A stretch of DNA of 64,000 bases, from the NCBI RefSeq assembly GCF_014385085.1, contig NZ_JACRTD010000004.1, positions 62,001-126,000 on the forward strand. Direction: 5' to 3'. Every line of letters starts with the position of its first letter. The stretch's first letter is position 1. Under the pieces are notes generated by a model. It did no database searches and was not told where the DNA came from. It saw nothing but the letters and a program-made list of their open reading frames with translations. The stretch is from Youxingia wuxianensis (GTDB lineage Bacteria; Bacillota; Clostridia; Oscillospirales; Ruminococcaceae). Of this stretch, positions 43,646 to 52,078 are shown piece after piece. The translations under genes and the position numbers were made by a program.

Positions 43646-44041
43646 TTACCCGTCCGCTAAATTTTCCTCCTGCATACCGCCGTCTTCCCGCGGCTGGGCA
43701 AAGGACGATTCCTGCCGGATATCATCGTCCCTGGAGGACGTTTGTTCCTCTTTCAACAGTACCACTTTTATCGCTGTCACCTGTGCCGGATAGGTTTGCT
43801 CTATCGTGGGAAGAATGGTAAAACGAAGTTTCTGACCCGCCATAAGGTTAAAGGGGATTTCCATCTGCCCATCAAATGTTACAATTGCCCGGTCGCAATG
43901 ATCCCAATCCTCCGTACTGATCAATACACAGTGGTCGTTGACTTCTTCCACCGTCCCTGTAAGAACAATTGTCTCCGGTTCTTTCTGGCATCCGGTCGCA
44001 AACAGCAAAAGCATTGCCAGCAATGCTGCCGCTCGTTTCAT
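43646..44041 (-). CDS. Small lipoprotein with OB-fold-like domain (DUF3221-type)
   Basis: A 131-residue lipoprotein (lipobox FATGC, Cys18) with one small beta-rich domain (TGTVEEVNDHCVLIST, FNLMAGQKLRFTI) resembling DUF3221 OB-fold proteins and an acidic, Gln-rich tail. It is attached outside the membrane; the role is unknown. TTTGGAGG precedes the ATG. It stands alone, flanked by 117 and 199 bases without genes. Confidence 0.75.
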   Translation of the reverse strand: MKRAAALLAMLLLFATGCQKEPETIVLTGTVEEVNDHCVLISTEDWDHCDRAIVTFDGQMEIPFNLMAGQKLRFTILPTIEQTYPAQVTAIKVVLLKEEQTSSRDDDIRQESSFAQPREDGGMQEENLADG

Positions 44042-44240
44042 GGTATAACCTCCAAATATGTAAAATATATCATACGGGGATATAACTATCCCTCTTTTGT
44101 CATTTGTATTTTACACTATTTATGGACTATTTTCCAGCAGGTGATGTAAATATTATGTGGCTAAACTGTTGATAAGAGCATTTGATGGTTTCCCTTTCTA
44201 AAAGTATCCTTCCGGACACAAAACGCCTTTTTGTTTTTAA

Positions 44241-44615
44241 TCAGCTCATAAAAGCCAAGGCGTATCCTCCTTGGTTCAGCAGTTGGACCGCTTTTTCAAA
44301 CCGCTCTTCTTTCACAAAAAAATAATCGGTATCATAGGTAGAAACCGCAAATAAGCTAATCCCGTTTTCCGCCAGCAGCGTAGATATTTTTGCCAAAATT
44401 CCAATCAAGGAAAACTCCAGCTGTCCTTGGATACGCATTCCCCGCCAGCCGGTTTCTGCTGTTTTGCAGTCCAGCGGCATAACGCTCTTTGGACAAACCA
44501 GGGAAAGCTCCCGGTCCGTATGACTGAAAAATACAAACTCCTTTTCCAGCAGCTCCTGCGGCAGGCCGCGCACCTTACATACCGCGAACTCCTGCGGCAA
44601 TATCTCAATCTTCAT
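44241..44615 (-). CDS. ACT-domain protein (CASTOR-like)
   Basis: A 124-residue protein with a C-terminal ACT domain (about 62-122; SLIGILAKISTLLAENGISLFAVST is represented by LIGILAKISTLLAENGIS, and YDTDYFFVKEE). Such stand-alone ACT proteins bind amino acids and act as sensors; which ligand is unknown. GAAAGGTGG precedes the start. Confidence 0.85.
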   Translation of the reverse strand: MKIEILPQEFAVCKVRGLPQELLEKEFVFFSHTDRELSLVCPKSVMPLDCKTAETGWRGMRIQGQLEFSLIGILAKISTLLAENGISLFAVSTYDTDYFFVKEERFEKAVQLLNQGGYALAFMS

Positions 44616-44642
44616 AGTTTTCCACCTTTCTCGCTTGGCTGG

Positions 44643-44718
44643 GGCCCGCGCCGGACAAACCTTTGGTTTGTCTAACCGCCTTCGGCGGAAAAAGCGCCAG
44701 GCGCTTTCGGCGCGGGCC
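44643..44718. repeat. Perfect cloverleaf-forming element
   Basis: An 11-bp perfect outer stem (44643-44653 with 44708-44718) encloses three perfect hairpins: 8 bp (44654-44672, loop TTT), 5 bp (44676-44688, loop TTC) and 8 bp (44691-44707, one-base loop). Almost every base is paired. It lies between the ACT gene and the sigma factor, with no T-run, so it is not a normal terminator. Confidence 0.7.
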
Positions 44719-44951
44719 GTGGCAGCTGCTGTTAATAAATTTCTCTATAAATAAACCGCTCCGTTTGGATTTCCTCGGGTAGATATGCTTTTCCTTTCCT
44801 GTGTCTCCCGGAGGCCGCTGCAAAAGCTGCGAAAGTCGCCGCAAGCAATCTTATCTAAAGTATGATATAATTTTTTTAAAAAAGTTTTGAATTTGATGTA
44901 GTATTCGCCGTTAAAACCGTAGTATATAGGTGAAGACAAAAAGGAGGCGAT

Positions 44952-45515
44952 ATGATGATGGAAGACGAAAAAATCATTGAAATGTTTTTCATGCGTTCAG
45001 AACAGGGCATACAAGAGTTAAACACAAAATACGGCAAAGTTTGTCACAAGCTCTCGTACAACATTGTAAATAGCATTCAAGATGCTGAGGAATGCGTCAA
45101 TGACGCCTATTTAGGTGCATGGAACGCAATTCCCCCAGCAAGGCCACACCCTCTGTTGACCTATATCTGTAAAATTGTTCGGAACATTTCTTTGAAAAAC
45201 TATTACAGGAAAGAAACTGCCAAACGAAGCGGTAGCTACACGATTGCTATGGAAGAAATCGAAGCCTGCATAGAAGACCCGAACACAATAGAAATTGAAA
45301 TTGAGGCCAGGGAGCTAGCTCGAATGATCGAAAACTTTCTGGAAACGCTGACCGTTGAAAACCGCGTTATCTTTATGCGCCGCTACTGGTTTTCTGACAG
45401 CTGTAAGGACATCGCGGAATTTGTAGGACTTACGGAGAAAAATATCTCTGTACGGCTGACCCGTATCCGTCAAAAAATGAAAGATTATCTGATTGAAAGA
45501 GAGGTATTTATATGA
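44952..45515 (+). CDS. RNA polymerase ECF-type sigma factor
   Basis: A 187-residue sigma-70-family factor with region 2 (about 15-80; NSIQDAEECVNDAYLGAWNAI) and region 4 (about 125-180; SCKDIAEFVGLTEKNISVRLTRIR, seen as DIAEFVGLTEKNIS). AAGGAGG lies before a run of three ATG codons. Its stop overlaps the start of the next gene (ATGA), the usual arrangement of sigma and anti-sigma genes. It will direct a small stress- or envelope-related regulon, probably including its own operon. Confidence 0.93.
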   Translation: MMMEDEKIIEMFFMRSEQGIQELNTKYGKVCHKLSYNIVNSIQDAEECVNDAYLGAWNAIPPARPHPLLTYICKIVRNISLKNYYRKETAKRSGSYTIAMEEIEACIEDPNTIEIEIEARELARMIENFLETLTVENRVIFMRRYWFSDSCKDIAEFVGLTEKNISVRLTRIRQKMKDYLIEREVFI

Positions 45516-46087
45516 ACTCGAAAAAATTTTCCGAAGCTATGAATGAAATAGATGACAAGTATGTGGACGAAGCTATCCAGTACAAAAAAAAGAAACCGCA
45601 AAAACCCATTTGGATTAAGTGGGGAGCCATGGCGGCGTGCCTTTGCCTGGTGATTATTGGCGGAGTAATGTTCACTCAAAACAACAATAATATTGCTCCT
45701 AATCCTGACTTCGTTCAAGTTCCCAACCCGATCATCACCGTTAGTTCTGTATCTGAGATGGAGGAATATCTTGATTTCGAGGTCCCCACTCTAGATAAAG
45801 AGATTGAAGCCTACGAGGTTTTGGTTGTGGACAGCTATCCCACTATGGGCCAGGTGAGATATACTGATGGCTCGGAGTTTCGCATTCTGTACGGAAGTGA
45901 GGATATTAGCGGCATCCATGGCGGCTCCCTAGTGGAAACCAAAAATATAGACGATATTGAAGTCAAATACTACGAATATACCGACACCACCTACGCTATT
46001 TGGGAACAGAAGGGCTTTTCATTTAGCTATGTATATACCACCGATGGCACTGCAGAGGTGGAAACGTTCATTCAGCAGTTTAAATAA
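45512..46087 (+). CDS. Probable membrane-bound anti-sigma partner
   Basis: A 191-residue protein coupled to the sigma gene. It has an N-terminal cytoplasmic part (1-33, Lys-rich), one membrane helix (about 34-54) and an extracellular domain (about 80-190) rich in acidic and aromatic residues (DYLDFEVP-type EYLDFEVPTLD, YYEYTDTTYAIWEQKGFSF). No zinc-binding HxxxCxxC was seen. An anti-sigma or sensor role is inferred from coupling and topology. Confidence 0.75.
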   Translation: MNSKKFSEAMNEIDDKYVDEAIQYKKKKPQKPIWIKWGAMAACLCLVIIGGVMFTQNNNNIAPNPDFVQVPNPIITVSSVSEMEEYLDFEVPTLDKEIEAYEVLVVDSYPTMGQVRYTDGSEFRILYGSEDISGIHGGSLVETKNIDDIEVKYYEYTDTTYAIWEQKGFSFSYVYTTDGTAEVETFIQQFK

Positions 46088-46116
46088 GTTTTCTATATCT
46101 CCCAATAAAATACTAT

Positions 46117-46154
46117 AAAAGGAGCTATCTCAATGGATAGTTCCTTTTTTATCG
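46117..46154 (+). terminator. Terminator of the sigma/anti-sigma operon
   Basis: An 11-bp stem with one G-U pair followed by six T, 30 bases after the anti-sigma gene. The region up to 46320 holds nothing recognisable. Confidence 0.8.
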
Positions 46155-46320
46155 GTGCGCCTGTTTTCCATAAACGCCAATAGCAGCTACCCATTTCCCC
46201 GGCAGGTAAAATTTACAAACAGACTTTGCTCCCCGGCTCTTTCATGGGAGGAAAGTAAGGCGTCCTTTTTTTCCTACTCAAAATCGCCGGCAGCAAACTG
46301 CCTTATCATTTTTTAGGAGT

Positions 46321-46809
46321 CTATTCTTCTGTGTTTTCCTGTCTCTTCGCCAATTTACGGCTCCAGTAATGGGACATGCTGTACTCCGGCTCCCAAGTGA
46401 CCTCCCGCCCCAGAAAGGCAGGCGGCACAAATGCGTTGGCCTCTTCCACAGTGGAAAACTCTACCTCCGCATAGTAAAACTGGGTCTGCTCCCCCTCGTC
46501 CACTAAATTACACTCCAGCAGATGTCCTCCTTCCAAGGAATATACCCGATGGTCTTTTTGCACCAAGGGCATGGGGAGCAACGCCTTTAACCGAACAAAT
46601 ATATCCTCGCTAATTGGAAGTTCAATTTCCTCTCTGGCAAGAGTACCTTTTCCTTTAAAACACAAGACAAACTCTTGGGAGGAATGCGTCTGCGTACTTC
46701 GTATACGCACCACCGGACTAGAGCACAAATATCCTTGATGCATCTTTTCTCTGCGCAGTTCCTGCAGGTCGGGAAAACCGTCAATTAAAAATTTCCGTTC
46801 TATCTCCAT
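46321..46809 (-). CDS. CYTH-domain triphosphate tunnel protein
   Basis: A 162-residue CYTH protein with the ExExK signature at the very start (Glu2, Glu4, Lys6 in MEIERKF), which fixes the ATG at 46809 and rejects a longer frame. Family members hydrolyse inorganic triphosphate or thiamine triphosphate using a beta-tunnel. The C-terminal acidic pair YYAEVEFST is present. Confidence 0.9.
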   Translation of the reverse strand: MEIERKFLIDGFPDLQELRREKMHQGYLCSSPVVRIRSTQTHSSQEFVLCFKGKGTLAREEIELPISEDIFVRLKALLPMPLVQKDHRVYSLEGGHLLECNLVDEGEQTQFYYAEVEFSTVEEANAFVPPAFLGREVTWEPEYSMSHYWSRKLAKRQENTEE

Positions 46810-46910
46810 TAGTTTCACTTCTTTCCTAAAATGTTTTCCTACAGCAGACAATAAGAAACATGCTATACTGCATACAATATGTATATATAGCGTGTTTCTG
46901 CTATTTTTAT

Positions 46911-47180
46911 TCAATATATTGTAGTTTTTTGCAGATTTTTATGCACCGTGATATCGTCAACCCTTTGAATTTCTTCATATTCTGCGTCTTGCCCCAAATT
47001 CTTCATCAATTCAATGTGTTTATTGAAATAATCCTTTGAAGCCGGATCGCTGTCGCACATCAAACAATGCCGTCCCTGGGCAATACACACTCTGCCAACC
47101 GTTCCGCTTCCAGCAAAGAAGTCAAGGACTATGGAACCGGGGTATGAAAGCGATTTAATGAGGCGGTCAATAATTTCCCC
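46911..47180 (-). pseudogene. C-terminal fragment of a DNA methyltransferase
   Basis: Ninety codons in one frame encode the end of an N6/N4 methyltransferase: GEIIDRLIKSLSYPG, then the SAM motif LDFFAGSGTVGRV, then RHCLMCDSDPAS, ending in a stop at 46911. The frame is closed by TAA immediately upstream (47184-47186), so the catalytic part is gone. The 5' break lies 150 bases before the unknown gene at 47339. It is the remains of a lost restriction-modification or defence gene. Confidence 0.75.
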
Positions 47181-47338
47181 ATATTACGGTATAGCACTTT
47201 TTCTGCTATTCTTCCAGTGATTTTCACTAAAATTGAGATAAAAAATAGGTTCTATGACCTAAAAATCATTTCAACCCCTTGAATTGCTATTCACTCCGTG
47301 GTGTACTGCAGTTAATTCAATATTAAGGGGAGCAAAAA

Positions 47339-48229
47339 ATGCCGGACATCAAGCTAAAAATACAAATTGGCAACGCCAATGTAGAATTGGAAGGGGAAGG
47401 AGCCGTCATTCAAACAATCTTTTCCCAACTGTGCGAGAGCGGGCTGGGAGCGCTGGATTCTCAATCGGGGAAACCGCCCATTTCCACCGTACCAGCAGCA
47501 AAACCTTCCCCGCCGCTTAAAATCACCGGTGCAGCTGATGCACAGGTCAAAGAAACGTTTCCTTCTATAGAGGTTATCCTTTCAAAAAATTTGCCTCGAA
47601 CGGAATCAGAATGGATTTTAATCTATGCGTTTTATGCTTCAAAATTCGGGATGGTTCCTGTTTCACGGGATGAAATTCGTGGTGTTTATCGTCAAACCGG
47701 CCGCTTGACACGAAGCCGTTCTAATAATTTTTCTTCCAATCTACAAAATCTTCACGCCAGCGGCTATTTATCTAGTTCGGACAATTTGACCTATGCCCTT
47801 ACCCCGGCTGGCAGCAATAAAATACAGGAAATATTAACCCAGCCTCAGACAGCAAAGTCCCCTTCCCCGAAAAAACGTTCCAAACGTAATCCGCCTACAT
47901 ATCGGCTAGTGAGTCTGCCTTTGGACAACAAGCAAAAAGAGGATCTTAATTTGTTTTATCACTCCATGCACCTTACTTCCCGTGTGGATCAGGTGGTTGT
48001 GCTCTTTTATTGGATGCACAAAAATAAACTGCTGGACGTAATCGACAAAGACACCGCCTTTACCCTTTTGCGCATAGTAAAGGAGCCTATTACGTTTAAT
48101 ATTCCCCAGGCTCTGAGCAATGCCAGCACCCGTAATCGTTATATCCGTTCTAATGGTGAAAAGGGCAGGTATCTCCTCGACGAAAAAGGGGAGGACTATG
48201 TAACCCATAAATTGATGGATCGGAAATAA
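47339..48229 (+). CDS. Unknown protein with two winged-helix-like regions
   Basis: A 296-residue protein starting after GGGGAG. It has a short N-terminal beta-hairpin-like segment (IKLKIQIGNANVELEGEG), a Pro/Ala-rich linker, a helix-turn-helix-rich part (about 75-165; SEWILIYAFYASKFGMVP, YRQTGRLTRSRSNNFSSN), a Lys/Pro-rich linker with SPKKRSKRN, and a second helical part (about 195-290). The basic residues suggest DNA or RNA binding. No family was recognised. It sits beside a methylase fragment and an XRE regulator, an accessory-island setting. Confidence 0.65.
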   Translation: MPDIKLKIQIGNANVELEGEGAVIQTIFSQLCESGLGALDSQSGKPPISTVPAAKPSPPLKITGAADAQVKETFPSIEVILSKNLPRTESEWILIYAFYASKFGMVPVSRDEIRGVYRQTGRLTRSRSNNFSSNLQNLHASGYLSSSDNLTYALTPAGSNKIQEILTQPQTAKSPSPKKRSKRNPPTYRLVSLPLDNKQKEDLNLFYHSMHLTSRVDQVVVLFYWMHKNKLLDVIDKDTAFTLLRIVKEPITFNIPQALSNASTRNRYIRSNGEKGRYLLDEKGEDYVTHKLMDRK

Positions 48230-48305
48230 GTTGCATTTTTCCCTTTCAAATTCAACTAATCAAAAGTTTGGTGATGCAATACACCTTCCAAGCTACGTTT
48301 GAGAT

Positions 48306-48704
48306 ATGGTGACAAAATATATGGAAATAATCTTTGCAGCGGTAAATGAAGTTATCGGCCACAACCTGCGCTCAATTCGGGAACATGTCGGCCTAACGTT
48401 GGAACAGCTAGCGCATCTGGTCAATTCCAGCCCCTCCCATTTGGGAAATATTGAGCGCGGTATCGCAAATCCCACGATTAATACTTTATGTAAACTGGCG
48501 GAAGTTTTAAAGATAAATATCACGAATTTCTTTGAACCTGCGCCAATATTTCCAGGACGTAAAGAAACTATGATTTTTATGGCTAACGGCTATGATCCCG
48601 GTGATCAGAGTCAATTTGCATCCCTTCCCAAGGAGACACAGGAAAAAGTATTATCTTTATTAAACCAGTTGCAGCAGCTATTTTATGAAGAGAAAGAGAA
48701 GTAA
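48306..48704 (+). CDS. XRE-family transcription regulator
   Basis: A 132-residue regulator with an N-terminal Cro/CI helix-turn-helix (about 18-75; LRSIREHVGLTLEQLAHLV, SPSHLGNIERGIANP) and a short C-terminal helical tail. The ribosome site is weak, and an ATG at 48321 is an alternative start. Such proteins often control restriction or phage-defence genes; the unknown gene just upstream is the obvious candidate. Confidence 0.85.
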   Translation: MVTKYMEIIFAAVNEVIGHNLRSIREHVGLTLEQLAHLVNSSPSHLGNIERGIANPTINTLCKLAEVLKINITNFFEPAPIFPGRKETMIFMANGYDPGDQSQFASLPKETQEKVLSLLNQLQQLFYEEKEK

Positions 48705-48707
48705 CCA

Positions 48708-48746
48708 AACGGACAAGAAAATTATCATTTTTCTTGTCCGTTTTCT
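48708..48746. terminator. Bidirectional terminator
   Basis: A 14-base inverted repeat (48708-48721 with 48729-48742) between the convergent XRE and MGMT-like genes, with T-runs. Confidence 0.85.
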
Positions 48747-48747
48747 T

Positions 48748-49071
48748 TTATTCCTGCACCACCTGGCAACCTTCTCCATCCCAGCGGTAGTCCTCCATTT
48801 TCACCCGGCCGTCCGGAGTAAATTCTACCCCTTCTGCCTCCAGCATCTGCCGCTGGAAATTTCGGGATCCAATATCAAACGCGTCTGTGGTGCTTCCGTC
48901 CTGATGCACTACCCGGTGGCATGGAAGCCCATGGGGAGCCTGCCGCATAGCGTAACCCACAGCACGCGCGGCGCGCGGGTTTCCCGCCAGCAAGGCCAGC
49001 TGTCCATAGGAAACTACCCGGCCATAAGGGATTTGCTGTGTAATACTATATATCTTCCTGCGAAAGTTCAT
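48748..49071 (-). CDS. MGMT-family DNA alkyltransferase-like protein
   Basis: A 107-residue protein containing only the C-terminal DNA-binding half of O6-alkylguanine-DNA alkyltransferase. Cys51 in LPCHRVV is kept, unlike in alkyltransferase-like proteins that replace it with Trp. The helix-turn-helix arginine-finger part is RAARAVGYAM. The ATG at 49071 follows GGAGG by seven bases. The start lies inside the end of yaaA (26-base overlap). Either a minimal repair enzyme or a lesion-sensing protein. Confidence 0.85.
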   Translation of the reverse strand: MNFRRKIYSITQQIPYGRVVSYGQLALLAGNPRAARAVGYAMRQAPHGLPCHRVVHQDGSTTDAFDIGSRNFQRQMLEAEGVEFTPDGRVKMEDYRWDGEGCQVVQE

Positions 49072-49819
49072 TTTCATCCTCCAATATTAAAAAAACATAT
49101 CTGTCTTTGGTGGACATTTCTTTTAAATACCGGTAATGGTCGGGGGAAAAGCTGTATAGCTTTTCCGGCGTATCGATCCGATTTTTAATGATATACCTGG
49201 CCATCCTCCCCCGCGCCATTTTAGCCAGGGTGGGAATACAGATCAATTTTCCCTTGCGCCGGGCCAGAAAATCGCAGGTAATAAACTGATTTTTATACGT
49301 TAAATAAGGGGTTATCATCTTCGCATATTCCTTTGACGCAAGATTGATCACCGGACCTCCGGCGGAATAGACTTCGCGGTAGACTATATTGCCCCAAAAT
49401 TCATACAATTTTTTGTTTTCCACTGTCAATTTACATTCCATCTTTAATCGGTAAGGCTGTATCCCATCGCTTGGGCAAAGCGCCCCATAAAATGCGCTTA
49501 ATATCCGCAGGTGCTGATCGGCAAAGCTGAAATCATCCGCTGAAAAATCCAAAGGATCCAAATAAATATACTGCAGTCCCTGATAAGAGCACACCGCTGC
49601 GCTCCCTAATTCTTGGGGATCGTATTGCTGATAGCGCTCAAACGCCTTCATCCCTTGCTGTGCGCTTTCCTGAAAAATACTTTCCAGCTGCCACGGGCTA
49701 TATTCTTTCAACTCTCTCCACAGGATATCCGCACGCTTTTTGAATTTCGGCTGTTTTGGGTAAACATGGGCGGTGCATATGGGAATCATATTCTTTGCCG
49801 GGGAGATAATTGTCATCAT
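49046..49819 (-). CDS. yaaA: Peroxide stress protein YaaA
   Basis: A 257-residue member of the YaaA/UPF0246 family, which limits free iron and DNA damage during hydrogen peroxide stress and has a DNA-binding fold. Typical segments are IISPAKNM, YQGLQYIYLDPLDFS, ILSAFYGALCPSDGIQPYRL, NLASKEYAK and the C-terminal ARGRMARYIIKNRI. It is coupled to the upstream NUDIX gene by ATGA and overlaps the MGMT-like gene, giving a three-gene damage-response unit. Confidence 0.93.
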   Translation of the reverse strand: MMTIISPAKNMIPICTAHVYPKQPKFKKRADILWRELKEYSPWQLESIFQESAQQGMKAFERYQQYDPQELGSAAVCSYQGLQYIYLDPLDFSADDFSFADQHLRILSAFYGALCPSDGIQPYRLKMECKLTVENKKLYEFWGNIVYREVYSAGGPVINLASKEYAKMITPYLTYKNQFITCDFLARRKGKLICIPTLAKMARGRMARYIIKNRIDTPEKLYSFSPDHYRYLKEMSTKDRYVFLILEDENELSQEDI

Positions 49820-50418
49820 AATTCTCTCACCTCTAACCCCTGGATTACCGGCAAAACCATCTCCTCAAATTCCCCCGGATGCCGGCACCACATCTCTTCT
49901 TTTAAAGTGATCCGCTTTCCATCCAAAGTGTATCCAAGAATTTCTTTCTGCCCAAACAGCTCCTTTTTCTTCAGCTCCGGCAGAGGTATCCCGATCATCC
50001 TCTCTACCTCTTCCCCAGGAGAAAAAGATGGCTGAAGGGGATCGTAAAGATACACCTGGGCAATTTCCCGGTCATAAAATGTCCCCAAGCGGATTTCCTC
50101 CCGGCGTATCCCAAGATAGCGCAGTCTGTCTTTCTGAGGAACCACTCCAATTTCTTCCCTCATCTCTCGCAGCAAAGCGTCCGTCGCTTCTTCCCCGGCA
50201 TCAATATGTCCGCCTACCGCCAGGTCATATAGCCCTGGAAAATCTTTTTTCTCAAAAGAGCGCTGCTGAAAATACAGCCAAATCTCCTCCCCTTGCCTTG
50301 TGGCGACCCAACAGTGCACTACCTGGTGAAGAAACCCTTTCCTGTGCGCCTCTTCCCGGGGCGCCTTCCCGATTTCTTTGAGATCTTCATCATAAATTGC
50401 CAGCATTTCCTGCCCCAT
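49816..50418 (-). CDS. NUDIX hydrolase (IDI-like)
   Basis: A 200-residue NUDIX protein with the box spanning about residues 70-91 (GHIDAGEEATDALLRE then REEIG). The N-terminal part (IYDEDLKEIGKAPREEAHRKGFLH, seen as DEDLKEIGKAPREEAH) resembles the isopentenyl-diphosphate isomerase-like NUDIX subgroup of unknown substrate. It probably hydrolyses a nucleoside diphosphate derivative. It heads the operon with yaaA and the MGMT-like gene. Confidence 0.9.
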   Translation of the reverse strand: MGQEMLAIYDEDLKEIGKAPREEAHRKGFLHQVVHCWVATRQGEEIWLYFQQRSFEKKDFPGLYDLAVGGHIDAGEEATDALLREMREEIGVVPQKDRLRYLGIRREEIRLGTFYDREIAQVYLYDPLQPSFSPGEEVERMIGIPLPELKKKELFGQKEILGYTLDGKRITLKEEMWCRHPGEFEEMVLPVIQGLEVREL

Positions 50419-50492
50419 ACCGCGTCATCTCATTCCCATTTTTTACATTTTATCAGCTTTAGTGTAACATCTCTCCGCGTTAAAAACAAGCC

Positions 50493-50543
50493 AAAAAGGG
50501 GCTGGGCGGCGCAGTTAATAACTGCGCCGCCCAGCCCCTTTTT
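50493..50543. terminator. 25-bp palindromic bidirectional terminator
   Basis: An almost seamless palindrome (50493-50517 with 50519-50543) flanked by A and T runs, after the pentulose operon and before the NUDIX operon. Confidence 0.85.
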
Positions 50544-50587
50544 AGGATTATGTTGATAAAGGGTAAGAGTAGGCTAAATATTACGCA

Positions 50588-51232
50588 TTATTGGCCATAA
50601 TTTCCCCGGTCGGTATCCTCGTCCCGGATCTGCTCCTCTGTAAGCAGATGTACCGGGCCTACCGCCCGGGCGGCCAAATACGCTTTCGCGGATTCTTCTA
50701 AGTATACTGCTGTTTCCAGCGCCTCTTCCAAATCTTCACCAAAAGTAATGACCCCATGATTGCGCAAAATTACCGCATTGGCGCCGCCGCAATGTTCTAC
50801 AGTCAGCACCCCCATCCCCTCGTCGGAAGAAACCGTGAAGGGCGCTACCGGCACATGGTCATGGACAGTATCAATAATGGTAGTAAGACAGGCAGGTAAA
50901 CAATCCTCCACCAATCCCACTGCGGTCGCATAGGGCTGATGAGTATGAATTACGGCGTTTACCTGTGGTTTGTGCTTGAAAATATACAGCAAGGCCAAGC
51001 TGTCGGAAGAAGGGCGGCGCGCGCCTTCCACCACCTGGCAGTTTTCATCAATCATCACAATGTCGTCCACCGTCATGTTATCATACCCCATAGCGGACGG
51101 CGTCACCAAAAAACAGCCGTTTGGCATCCGCAGACTTACGTTTCCTCCCGACAGGGCGATCAGATTATAGCGCAGCATCTGCCGGGCGCAGTCGATCAAC
51201 TGTTGTTTTTCCTTTTCGTACATGGACATCAT
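50588..51232 (-). CDS. Class II aldolase-family pentulose-5-phosphate 4-epimerase
   Basis: A 214-residue class II aldolase/adducin-fold enzyme with GGNVSLR, the SAMGYDNM phosphate loop, the HTHQPYA zinc histidines and RNHGVITFG. In this operon it should act as L-ribulose-5-phosphate 4-epimerase (UlaF/SgbE role), giving D-xylulose 5-phosphate, although the sequence is also close to L-fuculose-phosphate aldolase. The ATG at 51232 overlaps the stop of the 3-epimerase gene (ATGA). It is the last gene of the operon. Confidence 0.8.
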   Translation of the reverse strand: MMSMYEKEKQQLIDCARQMLRYNLIALSGGNVSLRMPNGCFLVTPSAMGYDNMTVDDIVMIDENCQVVEGARRPSSDSLALLYIFKHKPQVNAVIHTHQPYATAVGLVEDCLPACLTTIIDTVHDHVPVAPFTVSSDEGMGVLTVEHCGGANAVILRNHGVITFGEDLEEALETAVYLEESAKAYLAARAVGPVHLLTEEQIRDEDTDRGNYGQ

Positions 51233-52053
51233 TCCCCATTCATGATAGTTTCTAAAAATTCCCTTGCCCGGGTAACCACTTGCATATACTGTGGGTTTTC
51301 TTCGTTCCACAGCTCCACGGTGATAGGACCGGAAAATCCGGTTTCCTTCAGCGTTTTAAAAATCTCAGGGAAATTTAATACCCCTTCCCCAAAGGGAATA
51401 TACTCGTCATCCGGCGCCTCCCGCACATGCAGGGCGGCCAGCTTTCCTTCCCCCAGTTTCAATTCCTTCACCGGATCAAATCCCATCATATACAGATTTG
51501 CCGTGTCAGGATATACCGTCAGCCACGGAGAACGGATGTTTTTCACCAGTTCCATCGCCTTTCCCACGGAAGTGACATATCTTTCCACCGGCTCAACAGA
51601 AAGCATCACACCAGCTTTCGCCGCCATTAGGACGCTTTTAGCCAGATTTTCATCATAGCGTTTTGCCGTATCGGCAGTGCTTGGCTCATAAAATACATCA
51701 TATCCCGCTACCTGCAGGACCCGTACTCCCAATTCGCAGCAGAAACGGATCCCCTGTTCCATCATCTTCATGGCCCGTTTTTCCACATCCGGGTCGCTGC
51801 TTCCTAAGGGGAAGCGGCGATGTCCACTGAAACAGGCGGAAAATATCTGTACTCCGCTTTCCATAGCGGCCTGCTTAACCCTTAAAAAGCGCTCGCTGCT
51901 CCACTCCAAGCGGGACAGACGCATATCCGTCTCGTCCAGGCTGATCTCAAAATTATCATATCCTGCCCGGGCCGCGTCATCCAGCATTTCCCACAAAGGC
52001 TTGCGGTACAACGCTTTTTCATAAATTCCTAAAGGATAGGGATGTTTATTCAA
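51229..52053 (-). CDS. ulaE: L-xylulose/L-ribulose-5-phosphate 3-epimerase (UlaE/SgbU-like)
   Basis: A 274-residue TIM-barrel epimerase (YPLGIYEKAL, ISLDETDMRLSRLEWS, CFSGHRRFPLGS, VLQVAGYDVFYE, PFGEGVLNFPE) matching UlaE/SgbU along its length. No ATG is available near the ribosome site GGGAGGAAGG; a TTG at 52053 gives the N-terminus expected from the family, with a TTG at 52059 as alternative. It converts L-xylulose 5-phosphate to L-ribulose 5-phosphate. Confidence 0.9.
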   Translation of the reverse strand: MNKHPYPLGIYEKALYRKPLWEMLDDAARAGYDNFEISLDETDMRLSRLEWSSERFLRVKQAAMESGVQIFSACFSGHRRFPLGSSDPDVEKRAMKMMEQGIRFCCELGVRVLQVAGYDVFYEPSTADTAKRYDENLAKSVLMAAKAGVMLSVEPVERYVTSVGKAMELVKNIRSPWLTVYPDTANLYMMGFDPVKELKLGEGKLAALHVREAPDDEYIPFGEGVLNFPEIFKTLKETGFSGPITVELWNEENPQYMQVVTRAREFLETIMNGE

Positions 52054-52078
52054 ATCCAATCCTTCCTCCCTCAATCTC

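Noticed and set aside
47005..47180. Methylase fragment as an active gene
   Set aside because: The frame is closed by TAA at 47184-47186 and the catalytic half is missing.
50493..50543. 25-bp palindrome as a possible phage attachment site or origin element
   Set aside because: It has A and T flanks and lies between the ends/starts of operons, so a bidirectional terminator explains it.
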